This document shows positions 44,189-53,971 of a DNA stretch of 64,000 nt, piece after piece (the stretch's first letter is position 1; each line of letters opens with the position of its first letter). Position numbers and translations under genes: made by a program. The stretch comes from Evansella cellulosilytica DSM 2522 (GTDB lineage: Bacteria > Bacillota > Bacilli > Bacillales > Salisediminibacteriaceae), in NCBI RefSeq assembly GCF_000177235.2, contig NC_014829.1, positions 3,348,001 to 3,412,000 on the forward strand, in the 5' to 3' direction. The notes beneath the pieces were generated by a model that was not told the DNA's origin, did not search any database, and saw only the letters and a list, made by a program, of their open reading frames with translations.

Positions 44189-46609
44189 TTACGACCGGAG
44201 TGTCGCTCCTAGTTTTTCCTCTAATCCTTTTAGCACATTTTCATGTACCTTCGTGACTTCTTCATCCGTTAACGTTTTCTCAGGATCTTGATATCGTAGA
44301 GAAAATGCTAATGATTTTTTTCCAGCATCTAAATGCTCACCTTGATACACGTCAAATAATGCAACATTTTTAAGTAGAGGTCCACCGAATTCTACAATAA
44401 CTTTTTCAACCTCACCCGCTTGTGTTGATTCCGTTACTACAAGTGCAATGTCACGATCAATTGCTGGGAATCTTGGGATAGCATTATACCGAATTTCTTC
44501 TGTTTCTATATTTACTAGCTTTGTAAAGTTTAATTCAAACACATATGTTTCGTGTAATGACCATTCTTTAGCAACAGTTGGGTGCACTTGACCAATGACT
44601 CCAACATCAGTACCTGAAACTTTGAGCTTAGCCGTTCTACCAGGATGGAAACCTTCTACTTCCGTTTGGACAAATTCTGCCTTCTCTAGTACGTTCAGCT
44701 GTGCTAACAATCCTTCAACGATCCCTTTAGCTACGAAGAAATCAACAGGCTTTTTCTCTCCTTGCCAGCTATGTTCATGCCAAAGACCCATTATCGCACC
44801 TGAAACGAAGGTCGTTTCTGTAGGCTGCTTCGTAATCGTCTCCTCATCTGTTTGAAAAACAGAACCAACCTCATATAAACGAACTTCTTGCATGCTTCGG
44901 TTCTTATTATGACTTAACGCATCAAGTAAATGTGGGATAAGTGTTGTGCGAAGTGCACTGCGCTCTTCACTCATAGGTAGTGCTACATTTACTCTGTTAC
45001 TGCTTTCTTTTGTAAAGAACGATTCCTTCTCTGCCGTAGTTAAGGAGTAGCTTACAGCTTCATGCAAACCTGCATTTTCAAGAAAACGACGAACTTTACG
45101 TTTTTTCACCTGAATAGTAGTTAATCCACCAGGTGTTGTCGCTGTGTTTGGAAGCGTAGTTGGAATATTATCATAACCATATAGCCTTGCAACTTCTTCT
45201 ATCACATCAGCTTCTATTACTATATCCTGCCTCCGAGTAGGTGCAGTAATTGTAAATACGCCATTTTCTTCTTCATAAGGAAACTGTAATTTATCCATAA
45301 TGCCTTCTACCGTATTAGCATCAATATTCGTTCCTAGAAGTGCATTTATTTTTTCAAGTGATATTTCCACCACATTCGGCTTCGCATCGAGCTCATCAAA
45401 CTCAACAACGCCAGAAAGAACTGTTCCACCTGCTAATTCGGCGATCATTGCAGCTGCTCGAAGACCAGCCTCTCTCACGCGATTTGGGTCTACCCCTTTT
45501 TCAAAACGTGCACTAGCATCGCTGCGAAGACCTAACTCTCTCGATGCTTTTCTAATTGTAGAACCATGAAAATATGCAGCTTCTAATAAAATGTTTGTCG
45601 TTTCATTATCAACTTCCGAAGTAGCGCCGCCCATCACTCCCGCTAAAGCTACTGGATCACTACCGTTAGTAATAGCTAAATAGTCTGTCGTAAGCGTTCT
45701 TTCAACGTCATCAAGCGTTGTTATTTTTTCTCCCGCCACTGCGCGTCTTACGAGTACTTCCTTTGATCCTAACCGATCATAGTCAAAAGAATGTAGTGGT
45801 TGCCCGTATTCTAATAGCACATAGTTCGTTACGTCAACTACGTTGTTATGTGGACGAATACCCGCTGCCATTAATCTCGATTGCAGCCAGAGTGGAGAAG
45901 GCTCAATCTTTACATCTTTAATTACAATTGCCCCGTAATATGGGCTATCCGTCTTTGCATCCACGTTTACTGAAATGTATTCGTCCGCTTTTTCACTCGC
46001 CTCATTCACAGAAAAACGAGGTAGTTTTACGTCTCGCCCTAAAATAGCACCTACCTCATATGCAACACCTAATAAACTTAAGCAATCAGCCCTGTTAGGT
46101 GTTAAATCTAATTCTAAAACGTGATCATCTAAATTTAATAATGGTATTGCATCTGTTCCTGGTGGTAATTCTGTTGGGAAATTGTAAATGCCTTCAGCAT
46201 ATTCCTTGGCTACTGTTTTCCCTTCAAAACCAAGCTCTTGCAACGAGCAAATCATCCCTTCCGATGTTTGACCACGTAGCTTTGCTCGCTTTATTTTCAC
46301 TCCACCTGGAAGTCTAGCACCAACTTTTGCAACGACGACATATTGACCTTTGCCAACGTTTGCAGCACCACATACGATTTGCGTAAGTTCTTCTTCCCCA
46401 ATATCGACTTGACAGAGGTTGAGCTTATCCGCTTCTGGATGCTTCTCACAATCAACTACTTTACCTACAACGATGTTCTTGACCCCTTGATTCATTGCAT
46501 GAACAATATCTACCTCAACACCACTTCTTGTCAGCTTCTCTGCTACTTCCTGCGGTGTTAAATCATCAATTTCAATATAATCCTTTAACCATTTATAAGA
46601 TACAAGCAC
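44189..46609 (-). CDS. pheT: Phenylalanine-tRNA ligase beta subunit
   Basis: 806-residue large subunit of the alpha2-beta2 enzyme. It contains the EMAP-like tRNA-binding domain (VGKVVDCEKHPEADKLNLCQVD, about 47-150), B3/B4 editing domain (residues about 210-390, DVTNYVLLEYGQPLHSFDYD), B5, the catalytic-like core and the C-terminal anticodon-binding FDX-ACB domain (RFPAIDRDIALVV ... SLAFSLRYQDPEKTLTDEEV). GTG start with AAGGAGG 7 nt upstream, 17 bases after pheS. Confidence 0.97.
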   Translation of the reverse strand: MLVSYKWLKDYIEIDDLTPQEVAEKLTRSGVEVDIVHAMNQGVKNIVVGKVVDCEKHPEADKLNLCQVDIGEEELTQIVCGAANVGKGQYVVVAKVGARLPGGVKIKRAKLRGQTSEGMICSLQELGFEGKTVAKEYAEGIYNFPTELPPGTDAIPLLNLDDHVLELDLTPNRADCLSLLGVAYEVGAILGRDVKLPRFSVNEASEKADEYISVNVDAKTDSPYYGAIVIKDVKIEPSPLWLQSRLMAAGIRPHNNVVDVTNYVLLEYGQPLHSFDYDRLGSKEVLVRRAVAGEKITTLDDVERTLTTDYLAITNGSDPVALAGVMGGATSEVDNETTNILLEAAYFHGSTIRKASRELGLRSDASARFEKGVDPNRVREAGLRAAAMIAELAGGTVLSGVVEFDELDAKPNVVEISLEKINALLGTNIDANTVEGIMDKLQFPYEEENGVFTITAPTRRQDIVIEADVIEEVARLYGYDNIPTTLPNTATTPGGLTTIQVKKRKVRRFLENAGLHEAVSYSLTTAEKESFFTKESSNRVNVALPMSEERSALRTTLIPHLLDALSHNKNRSMQEVRLYEVGSVFQTDEETITKQPTETTFVSGAIMGLWHEHSWQGEKKPVDFFVAKGIVEGLLAQLNVLEKAEFVQTEVEGFHPGRTAKLKVSGTDVGVIGQVHPTVAKEWSLHETYVFELNFTKLVNIETEEIRYNAIPRFPAIDRDIALVVTESTQAGEVEKVIVEFGGPLLKNVALFDVYQGEHLDAGKKSLAFSLRYQDPEKTLTDEEVTKVHENVLKGLEEKLGATLRS

Positions 46610-46626
46610 AGCTGTTCCTCCTTCGA

Positions 46627-47661
46627 TTAAACTCTCTTAAATTGAGATAAAAATCTCGTATCGTTCGTATAGAAATGGCGAATATCATCAACGCCATATT
46701 TTAACATCGCAAATCGCTCAACACCCATACCAAAAGCAAAACCAGTATACTTTTCAGGATCAAATCCACTCATACGTAACACATTTGGGTGGACCATTCC
46801 TGAACCTAATACTTCAATCCATCCTGTCTGCTTACACGTTCTACAACCGTCTCCCCCACAAATCGCACATGACACGTCTAACTCTGCTGAAGGTTCAGTG
46901 AATGGAAAAAAGCTAGGACGAAGACGTATTTCTCTTCCCTCACCAAAGTACTTTTTCACGAACTGCTCGAAAATCCCTTTTAAATCACTCATGCGAATAC
47001 CTTCATCTACAACTAATCCTTCTATTTGCATAAATTGATGCGAGTGCGTCGCGTCGTCTTCATCTCGACGATACACCTTTCCTGGACAGATTATTTTTAC
47101 TGGACCACGCCCTTCATGCTTTTCCATCGTTCTCGTTTGAACTGGTGACGTCTGTGTTCGCAATAATAAATCGTTAGTAATAAAAAATGTATCTTGCATA
47201 TCCCTTGCCGGATGATCTTTCGGTAAGTTTAATGATTCAAAATTATAATAATCAGTTTCTACTTCTGGCCCTTCAGCAACAGTAAAGCCCATCCCGATAA
47301 AAATATCCTCAATTGTTTCCACAACAGATGTTAGTGGATGTCTGCTACCTTTATTTATCGGACGACCTGGCAATGTTACATCAATGCTCTCGCTTTTTAA
47401 CTTTTCTGTTAATGCTGCTTCTTCTAGTTTTTGTTCCTTTTCCTCTATAACCGTTGCAACAGCCTCACGCACTTCGTTAGCTGCCTGTCCAACTTTAGGA
47501 CGCTCATCTGCGGAAAGCTTGCCCATTCCTTTTAATACTTCAGTTATAGGCCCTTTTTTCCCTAAATAAGACACCCTTAAATCCTTTAATTCTTTTATCG
47601 TCGTTGCTTCATTTGCTTTAGTGATTGCTTCATCTTTTAGTTGCTGTAGACGATCTATCAT
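46627..47661 (-). CDS. pheS: Phenylalanine-tRNA ligase alpha subunit
   Basis: Catalytic subunit, 344 residues: coiled-coil tRNA-binding N-terminus (1-85) then class II core with motif 1 region GSRHPLT, motif 2 [31 protein letters not shown] and motif 3 [17 protein letters not shown]. Complete. GAGGAAG precedes the ATG. Controlled by the T-box leader just upstream, so the pheST operon should respond to uncharged tRNA-Phe. Confidence 0.97.
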   Translation of the reverse strand: MIDRLQQLKDEAITKANEATTIKELKDLRVSYLGKKGPITEVLKGMGKLSADERPKVGQAANEVREAVATVIEEKEQKLEEAALTEKLKSESIDVTLPGRPINKGSRHPLTSVVETIEDIFIGMGFTVAEGPEVETDYYNFESLNLPKDHPARDMQDTFFITNDLLLRTQTSPVQTRTMEKHEGRGPVKIICPGKVYRRDEDDATHSHQFMQIEGLVVDEGIRMSDLKGIFEQFVKKYFGEGREIRLRPSFFPFTEPSAELDVSCAICGGDGCRTCKQTGWIEVLGSGMVHPNVLRMSGFDPEKYTGFAFGMGVERFAMLKYGVDDIRHFYTNDTRFLSQFKRV

Positions 47662-47718
47662 ATCCTCTTCCTCCTTTATATTAGAAACATGGTTACATGT
47701 TTAATAGTAATGAAAATA

Positions 47719-47985
47719 TAAAAAAAGCCTTCATTCCCTGAAAGGGACGAAAGCTCGCGGTACCACCCTTGTTAATGATTACAAATGTATTCATTCACTC
47801 ATACGAAGATAACGGACTCCAAGGCCGGATCACCTTCACAAAATAGAAAACTATTCTGTGCTCCAGTGTCAACTCAAGAGTGAATTCAGCTGTATCCTTC
47901 ATAAAAATGCTCACAGTCTAAGGCATTTTCTCCCTGGATGAGAACGTATCAGCGTACTACTCTCCTTCATCGTCTTTCCATTATT
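47719..47985 (-). ncRNA. T-box riboswitch (tRNA-Phe) upstream of pheST
   Basis: The minus strand carries the T-box core AGGGTGGTACCGCG (47769-47756) and a terminator GCTTTCGTCCC/GGGAATGAAGGC with seven T. Upstream is a long stem I region with GGGAGAAAATGCC and GACTGTGAGCAT. The likely specifier is TTC (47884-47882, within AATTCACTC), matching phenylalanine. Confidence 0.92.
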
Positions 47986-48057
47986 AACTAGCTGTTATTT
48001 TTCCTAATTATTATATATGTTTTTATTTTGTTCCGCAACAGCTATAACATTATTATC

Positions 48058-48810
48058 TTATCCTCTTAAATGATAAAGTAAAATCCCAGTTGCAATACTA
48101 ACATTTAATGATTCAGCTTTCCCGTGTATCGGAATATATAAATTTTGATCTGTCATTTCTAGTAGTGTATCTTCCACACCACTTCCTTCATTTCCAACGA
48201 TTAGCGCAAAATTATCTTGCGGTTGGATCGCATTATATGTACTTCCTTGTAAACTTGTTCCAAAGACAGGGATATTCTTTTCTTTACAAATCTGAACAGC
48301 TTCTTTTAAATCCATTCGTTGTACCGGCAAGTGAAAAATAGATCCTTGTGTTGCTCGAATGACTTTTCCGTTAAACGGGTCAACAGTACCTTCTCCTAGT
48401 ACAACACCGTTTATGCCTGCAGCATCAGCAGTACGAATAATAGCTCCCACGTTACCAGGGTCTTGGAGACCATCTAAAAATAAAAACTTCCCTCTCTCCA
48501 AAGGTACATTTTTATTATCTGGTAATTCACAAATAGCAACAAACCCTTGTGGTGTCTCAGTTTCACATATTTCTTTCATTACTTTATTTGTTACGAACAC
48601 TTGTGGAACATTAGATACTTTCCACTCTACAGGAATTTCTTTGTCAACATCTATAACAAGCTCTTTCATATGTATAAAAGCTTTTAATGCTTCTTCAATA
48701 AGATGTACTCCTTCAACTAAAAATAAGCCTGTTTTTTCTCTACCTTTTCTAGAGTGCAGCTTTTTCCAGGTCTTCACCCTTGGATTACTCGTTGATTCTA
48801 TCGGGTCCAT
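48058..48810 (-). CDS. ysgA: SpoU-family RNA 2'-O-methyltransferase YsgA
   Basis: 250-residue TrmH/SpoU methyltransferase. The N-terminal substrate-binding domain (IESTSNPRVKTWKKLHSRKGRE) leads into the knotted catalytic fold with FLDGLQDPGNVGAIIRTADAAG, FALIVGNEGSGV and LYIPIHGKAESLNVSIATGILLY (motifs 1-3). Target RNA not known with certainty; the family acts on 23S rRNA. A GTG at 48831 lies before GGGGAGG; the ATG at 48810 follows it and is chosen. Confidence 0.9.
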   Translation of the reverse strand: MDPIESTSNPRVKTWKKLHSRKGREKTGLFLVEGVHLIEEALKAFIHMKELVIDVDKEIPVEWKVSNVPQVFVTNKVMKEICETETPQGFVAICELPDNKNVPLERGKFLFLDGLQDPGNVGAIIRTADAAGINGVVLGEGTVDPFNGKVIRATQGSIFHLPVQRMDLKEAVQICKEKNIPVFGTSLQGSTYNAIQPQDNFALIVGNEGSGVEDTLLEMTDQNLYIPIHGKAESLNVSIATGILLYHLRG

Positions 48811-48898
48811 ATTAACAATTCCTCCCCACACTTCATACGCTCATATATAATTACGAGATCAGTAATTGAAAACATTCTCAATTTTTACCTTTTTATTA

Positions 48899-48927
48899 CA
48901 TATTCATACGTCCTATCACTCATACTA
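48899..48927 (+). promoter_or_regulatory. Sigma-G-type promoter of sspI
   Basis: CATAT, 17 bases, CATACTA; the -10 fits forespore sigma-G promoters. Confidence 0.6.
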
Positions 48928-48987
48928 TAACAGAAATAAATCACTTGTTGTGGTAAAAAGTTGATTCATAACGAAAGGGAGATGACA

Positions 48988-49194
48988 ATGAGTTTTAATT
49001 TACGTGGTGCAATCTTACAAAACGTATCAGGAAATAGCGCTCAAGAAGTGGAAGAAACCATTTTAGATGCAGTACAAAGTGGAGAAGAGAAAATGCTTCC
49101 TGGGTTAGGGGTTTTATTTGAAGTGTATTGGAAGAATGCTAGTGAAGACGATAAACAACAAGTAATTAATCAAATTTCTAAAGGATTACAATAA
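48988..49194 (+). CDS. sspI: Small acid-soluble spore protein I
   Basis: 68-residue minor SASP packaged in the spore core. [51 protein letters not shown] is nearly the B. subtilis SspI sequence. AAAGGGAG lies 6 nt before the ATG at 48988; an earlier TTG is not supported. The sigma-G promoter upstream fits forespore expression. Divergent from ysgA, as in B. subtilis. Confidence 0.94.
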   Translation: MSFNLRGAILQNVSGNSAQEVEETILDAVQSGEEKMLPGLGVLFEVYWKNASEDDKQQVINQISKGLQ

Positions 49195-49198
49195 GAGG

Positions 49199-49243
49199 GA
49201 GGATGACTCACAAGGTTGATTTTTTGCCTTTCGAGTCATCCTT
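49199..49243 (+). terminator. Terminator after sspI
   Basis: GGATGACTC(A)CAAGG pairs with CCTTTCGAGTCATCC, then TTTATTT. Shared palindrome family. A second hairpin, AAATGGTGT/ACACCATTT followed by GTTTTTATT, lies at 49371-49420; otherwise 49244-49520 shows no gene. Confidence 0.7.
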
Positions 49244-49532
49244 TATTTCGCTTAGAGGGCACCCTCGTTATGGTTACAAATATTTTCCGCTACTAAAAAT
49301 AGTACAGTTCTTACTGCTGCTTGTCGTATCATTTATACAAATGAATTTTTTAGTTCTTTCTCTCTAAAACAAATGGTGTCTCTCAACCAACCTCATACGG
49401 AACACCATTTGTTTTTATTGTCTTATTATACTTCCCCTAAAAAAAAGACGTTTTTTTTACAACTCAAATGGATAAAGAAGCATATACTGCTTATTTGTTT
49501 CTTAAAATCGATCTCTATTATTGGAGGCAACT

Positions 49533-51053
49533 ATGAACAAAATATTTAAAAATATCGTCTTAATCATATCCGTCATTATAGTTATTCTCATTAGTGGATG
49601 GGGGTTCCTCTTTCCTTCTCACATGGAAAACACAATGACTTATATTTTATCTTTTGCTATCGATGGCTTTGGATGGTTCTATGTATTGAGTACTGCTGTG
49701 TTCATTTCATTTTGTCTTTATTTAGGCTTTGGTCCATATAAACATATGAAACTTGGAAAAGTAAATGACAAACCCGAATACAGTTTTTTTTCATGGATTG
49801 GCATGCTATTTGCTGCAGGAATGGGAGTCGGTTTAGTGTTTTGGGGTGTCGCAGAGCCTATGAGCCATTACCATTCTCCTCCACCACATGGTATCACTCC
49901 GCATTCACAAGAAGCTGCTGAGGTAGGAATCCTTTATGGGGTATTTCACTGGGGAATCCACCCTTGGGCTGTATATGCAATAGTTGCGCTAGGACTTGCT
50001 TTTGCAAAATTTAGAAAAGAGCTCCCAGGATTAATAAGCTCTGCTTTTTATCCCATTATAGGTGAACGAATACATGGTCCTATAGGCAAATCGATCGACA
50101 TCGTTGCCATTATTGGAACGACTATCGGTATCGCTACCTCTTTCGGTCTGAGTACTTTACAAATAAGCGGAGGGCTTAACGAATTAATTGGTATAGAAAA
50201 CAGTATATTCCTTCAATTATCGATCGTCTCTGTCATTACAGTCGTTTTTATAGTATCTGTTGTGACTGGAATAAACCGTGGGATGAAGTATTTAAGTATC
50301 ACAAACTTATATATTGCTTGTTTTTTATTGCTCGCCGTCCTATTTTTAGGACCAACTTTATTTATTTTAGAGCATTTCACAAAAACATTGGGAAGCTATA
50401 TTAGTGGGTTTATAGCATTAACTTATAGTACTACTCCATATACAGATAATGAATGGATCGGAAATTGGACTTTCTTTTACTGGGCATGGGTCATTTCTTG
50501 GAGCCCGTTCGTCGGAACATTTATTGCTAGAATTTCGAGAGGAAGAAGTTTGCAGCAATTCATTATAGGTGTTCTTTTTATACCGACGATTGTAACAGTT
50601 TTTTGGTTTGTTACATTTGGTGGTTCCGGTATATTCTTGGAAATGAATGAAGACATCTCTATGTCTGAACAAATTTATTCAAGTCCTGAAACTGGTTTAT
50701 TTTTAGTGCTGAGCGAGCTTCCATTCGGATTAATATTAAGTCTCATTGCATTAGTACTGATTACCATCTTCTTTATAACGTCAGCTAATTCAGCTACATA
50801 TGTGTTAGGTGTATTTACGTCTCAAGGAAATCTATCACCAAAAAATGTCCTTTTAATTTCCTGGGGTATTTTAATATCTGCTATTGCTTCTGCATTAATA
50901 GTGAGTGGCGGATTAGATGGCTTACAAGCCATAGCGATAACAACAGCTGTACCATTTACACTTTTAATGTTATTCATGATCGTTGCCATATACAAATCGT
51001 TAAGGAAAGAGGGGATTGAAAAGCATAGAATAAAAAGGAAAGAGGATTGGTAA
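49533..51053 (+). CDS. BCCT-family glycine betaine/choline-type transporter
   Basis: 506-residue sodium-coupled uptake carrier with twelve predicted helices. The family signatures are clear: GMLFAAGMGVGLVFWGVAEPMSHY (about 90-115), the GMKYLS helix, and FYWAWVISWSPFVGTFIARISRGRS (about 300-325) with the tryptophan box that binds the trimethylammonium group. Length is close to OpuD (512). Short C-terminal tail. TTGGAGG lies 6 nt before ATG 49533. Likely an osmoprotectant importer; betaine versus choline or carnitine cannot be told. Confidence 0.92.
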   Translation: MNKIFKNIVLIISVIIVILISGWGFLFPSHMENTMTYILSFAIDGFGWFYVLSTAVFISFCLYLGFGPYKHMKLGKVNDKPEYSFFSWIGMLFAAGMGVGLVFWGVAEPMSHYHSPPPHGITPHSQEAAEVGILYGVFHWGIHPWAVYAIVALGLAFAKFRKELPGLISSAFYPIIGERIHGPIGKSIDIVAIIGTTIGIATSFGLSTLQISGGLNELIGIENSIFLQLSIVSVITVVFIVSVVTGINRGMKYLSITNLYIACFLLLAVLFLGPTLFILEHFTKTLGSYISGFIALTYSTTPYTDNEWIGNWTFFYWAWVISWSPFVGTFIARISRGRSLQQFIIGVLFIPTIVTVFWFVTFGGSGIFLEMNEDISMSEQIYSSPETGLFLVLSELPFGLILSLIALVLITIFFITSANSATYVLGVFTSQGNLSPKNVLLISWGILISAIASALIVSGGLDGLQAIAITTAVPFTLLMLFMIVAIYKSLRKEGIEKHRIKRKEDW

Positions 51054-51090
51054 AAGAAGCATCGAGGAAATTTCGCCACCTTCTCCTTAT

Positions 51091-51128
51091 AAAAAAGTAG
51101 TACAAACCGGTTCTTTGGTCTGTACTAC
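51091..51128 (-). terminator. Terminator after the M42 peptidase gene
   Basis: GTAGTACAGACC pairs with GGTTTGTACTAC on the minus strand, followed by TTTTTT. It also lies just behind the BCCT gene on the other strand. Confidence 0.8.
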
Positions 51129-51152
51129 AATGATAGTATATTTACTTAGTCT

Positions 51153-52229
51153 TTATTGAAATGTAATCGTGTTAACTGTATTTCTATCTAACTTTTTAAT
51201 CACTTCAACAATTAACTTAACTGCATTTTCAAAATCATCGCGATGTAAAATTGCAGCATGCGTATGAATGTAGCGAGTTGCAATTGTTATAGAAAGTGAT
51301 GGTACACCATTAGCAGTTAAGTGAATCGCACCAGAGTCTGTGCCACCTGCAGCAACAGAGTCAAATTGATAAGGAATATTCTTTTCATCTGCAGTGTCCG
51401 TAACAAAATCTCTTAATCCTTTATGTGAAACCATTGATGCATCGTAAACGATGATTTGTGGTCCTTTACCCATTTTTGCAAGAGCATCTTTATCTGTTAC
51501 TCCAGGTGTATCACCTGCAATTCCGACGTCTACACCAAAACCGATATCAGGTTGAATATGATGTGCAGATGTTCTTGCTCCACGTAACCCAACTTCTTCT
51601 TGAACGGTTCCTACACCGTACACGACATTAGGATGTTGTTCATCCTTTAGACGTCTTAGCACTTCTATTGCAATCGCACAGCCAATGCGATTGTCCCACG
51701 CTTTTGCCATTAACATTTTTTCATTTTTCATGACAGTAAATTCACATACTGGAACGATAGAGTCTCCTGGTCGAACACCAAACTCCTGTGCTTCTTCCTT
51801 ACTTGAAGCGCCAATATCGATAAACATATCCTTTTTATCGACTGGTTTCTTTCTCGCTTCAGCTGGTAGAATATGTGGCGGCTTAGACCCAATTACTCCG
51901 GGAATATTCCCATTACGAGTCATAATTGTCACACGTTGAGCCAGCATCACTTGCTCCCACCAACCACCAACTGGTTGGAATTTAACAAACCCTTTATCAT
52001 CGATGCTAGTTACCATAAATCCTATTTCGTCCAGGTGACCCGCGACCATAATTTTAGGGCCATTTGGATCCCCAACCTTTTTAGCAATTAAGCTTCCTAG
52101 ATTATCTGTCTCTACTTGATCAGCAAAGGGGGCGATGTACTTTCTCATCACATCTCTCGGTTCTCTTTCATTACCTGGAATTCCATTTGCATCAGTAAGA
52201 TCTTTCAACATATTTAACATTTCATCCAT
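51153..52229 (-). CDS. ysdC: M42-family metallopeptidase (glutamyl aminopeptidase/endoglucanase type)
   Basis: 358 residues, tetrahedral aminopeptidase family. Zinc ligands sit in [29 protein letters not shown] (catalytic Glu pair), [10 protein letters not shown] and the final [11 protein letters not shown]. Cytoplasmic, trims N-terminal residues from peptides. Matches YsdC by content and neighbourhood. AAGGAGG precedes the ATG. Some relatives are annotated as endoglucanases, which the metal site does not support. Confidence 0.9.
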   Translation of the reverse strand: MDEMLNMLKDLTDANGIPGNEREPRDVMRKYIAPFADQVETDNLGSLIAKKVGDPNGPKIMVAGHLDEIGFMVTSIDDKGFVKFQPVGGWWEQVMLAQRVTIMTRNGNIPGVIGSKPPHILPAEARKKPVDKKDMFIDIGASSKEEAQEFGVRPGDSIVPVCEFTVMKNEKMLMAKAWDNRIGCAIAIEVLRRLKDEQHPNVVYGVGTVQEEVGLRGARTSAHHIQPDIGFGVDVGIAGDTPGVTDKDALAKMGKGPQIIVYDASMVSHKGLRDFVTDTADEKNIPYQFDSVAAGGTDSGAIHLTANGVPSLSITIATRYIHTHAAILHRDDFENAVKLIVEVIKKLDRNTVNTITFQ

Positions 52230-52369
52230 GAATTATGTACCTCCTTATTTTCAATAAAACAATAATGATGTCCTAAAAGCTATTATACCTACTTTTACGT
52301 AGTAGCTCAAATTTCGAATCCCGAAGTACCTTCAATACAATAGATAAACCCACTTCGGATTGGTATCCT

Positions 52370-52870
52370 TTAGTATCCCTGTTGTTGTCGTTGATAATTC
52401 ACTTCATTTTTGTTCTTATAGGCATCTATTATATTATTTGCTGAAAATCCTAACGCTTCTCCTAAAGTTAGGTAAGAAGTAAATAAATGATCAAACGATG
52501 TTTTGTCACCCTTTTCTCTTAGTAATGATGTTGCATTAATTACTTCAAAAAAATATGGGACTAGTGCTTCTCCTGTCTTTTTAGTTTGCTTAGGAGCTTC
52601 GAACATTGTTTCGTTGTCGTAACCATATTCTATCCCAATTGATAATATAAAATGGATACCATCAACATATTCTTCTAAAATAATGGCATCATCTGATGGG
52701 GCTTTTTCACTCCAAAATTTAAAGCATCTCGTCTCATTTGCCAATTCAGCTAGTTCAACATGAAACGCAAGAATTTTTCTATCTAATACATTTTCATCTT
52801 CTAGTTGATGTTTTGCTTCTATATGATTATCCAACTGTTTTTGCATTTTATAAAGCATTTGAAAGTCCAT
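52370..52870 (-). CDS. All-alpha dimeric-type dUTP diphosphatase
   Basis: 166 residues of the dUTPase_2 (MazG-like all-alpha) family: metal-binding glutamates in FHVELAELANETRCFKFWS and EEYVDGIHFILSIG. Splits dUTP to dUMP and keeps uracil out of DNA. AAAGGAG stands 7 nt before ATG 52870; the frame extends 21 codons further without support. Not present at this place in B. subtilis as far as I recall. A weak hairpin AATCCGAAGT/ACTTCGGGATT at 52318-52358 may end its transcript. Confidence 0.82.
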   Translation of the reverse strand: MDFQMLYKMQKQLDNHIEAKHQLEDENVLDRKILAFHVELAELANETRCFKFWSEKAPSDDAIILEEYVDGIHFILSIGIEYGYDNETMFEAPKQTKKTGEALVPYFFEVINATSLLREKGDKTSFDHLFTSYLTLGEALGFSANNIIDAYKNKNEVNYQRQQQGY

Positions 52871-53022
52871 TTTTTTACTCCTTTTATTTTCTTGCCTATT
52901 CAGGACATCTACTAATCCCTTTACATACGGCATTTTGTTATGTAGTGTTGATAATTAGTAATGCATTTGTATTGGTTAACAAACTATATTATATGTATTA
53001 TATCAGATGATGAAAAAAATTT

Positions 53023-53048
53023 TGAAACCATTTCAGCTTTCATTCGTA
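53023..53048 (+). promoter_or_regulatory. Sigma-W promoter of ysdB
   Basis: TGAAAC, exactly 16 bases, CGTA: a textbook sigma-W site. ysdB belongs to the sigma-W regulon in B. subtilis. Confidence 0.82.
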
Positions 53049-53138
53049 TACAATAGAAATCAATGTATTAAATGTTCATAAAACAATGATATTGGGAATA
53101 GATGATTGTATCAAAATATAAAAGGAGCGTTGATCGTG

Positions 53139-53528
53139 ATGACAGTGATCCTATTTCGCTTGTTCCTCCTAACAGCTATTGTAATTATCATTTATAGTGT
53201 AATTAAATACTTTCTAGATCCTCGTAGAAAGCTTGAAGCTGCCCATAATCAAGGTGGTTTTTATTTGCTTGACGATCCTGAAAATGTGCGAAAAAACTTG
53301 TTGTTCACATATCGAAACGTCATGTTTGAAGGGGAAAAATTTTTAGGGGCAACTGATGACTCCTTTGAAGTTACTTCTATTATTATTTCAACGGAAGATA
53401 CAGATGAATTGAAAGGACTCAGTAAAAAGGATTTCCACTTTATCGAAAAAGAAATCTTGATTCACTATCCGAAAGCGGAAATAGATTGGAGAAGCCCGAT
53501 TAAACAGCTAGTTAAGCGAAATAATTAA
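53139..53528 (+). CDS. ysdB: Sigma-W-regulated membrane-anchored protein YsdB
   Basis: 129 residues: one N-terminal helix (MTVILFRLFLLTAIVIIIYSVIKY) then a cytoplasmic domain DPRRKLEAAHNQGGFYLLDDPENVRKNLLFTYRNVMFEGEKFLGAT, closely similar to B. subtilis YsdB, including the ending IDWRSPIKQL. Function unknown; expected to respond to cell-envelope stress through the promoter above. AAAGGAG suits either ATG 53139 or the preceding GTG 53136. Confidence 0.88.
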   Translation: MTVILFRLFLLTAIVIIIYSVIKYFLDPRRKLEAAHNQGGFYLLDDPENVRKNLLFTYRNVMFEGEKFLGATDDSFEVTSIIISTEDTDELKGLSKKDFHFIEKEILIHYPKAEIDWRSPIKQLVKRNN

Positions 53529-53559
53529 CGCTGTGGGTTTGATTTATTTTAGTTTAATC

Positions 53560-53608
53560 GCTGGAGGTACAGGGACACACTGTCTTATTTTACCTTCAGC
53601 TTTTATTA
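53560..53608 (+). terminator. Probable terminator after ysdB, in a 440-base gap
   Basis: GCTGGAGGTA pairs with TACCTTCAGC (one mismatch) followed by TTTTATTAT. The remaining gap to ku (53609-53971) shows GCCATCT/AGATGGC inverted pieces but no gene I can support. Confidence 0.55.
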
Positions 53609-53971
53609 TGGGTGAAGATAAGGAGACACTTGACCTCCTTTTAAGTTCGTTTGCCTCGCCATCTTACCTATAGCGAATTAGCTAGATGGCCTCTTGTCAG
53701 TTAGATCTTGTTAAGAAAAATTTGCCGCAACATTAGATGGCAATTCCACCCCTTCTCCAGGTATAACATCAAAAAAATATTCCTAATAAGTCTCCTCTTT
53801 TTCCCCCCTAAAGAACCGTTTCTTTCATCATCATTCACTTCTGAAACGACGCTCTCCACTAGCTTCAAATTCTTAAAATTGACCTTTCCTTATCTCCAGG
53901 AATGTCTCCTCATTGAATAATCATAATCGGTGCATACTAAATTCAAATTAACTAAAAGGAGAATGATGGAC

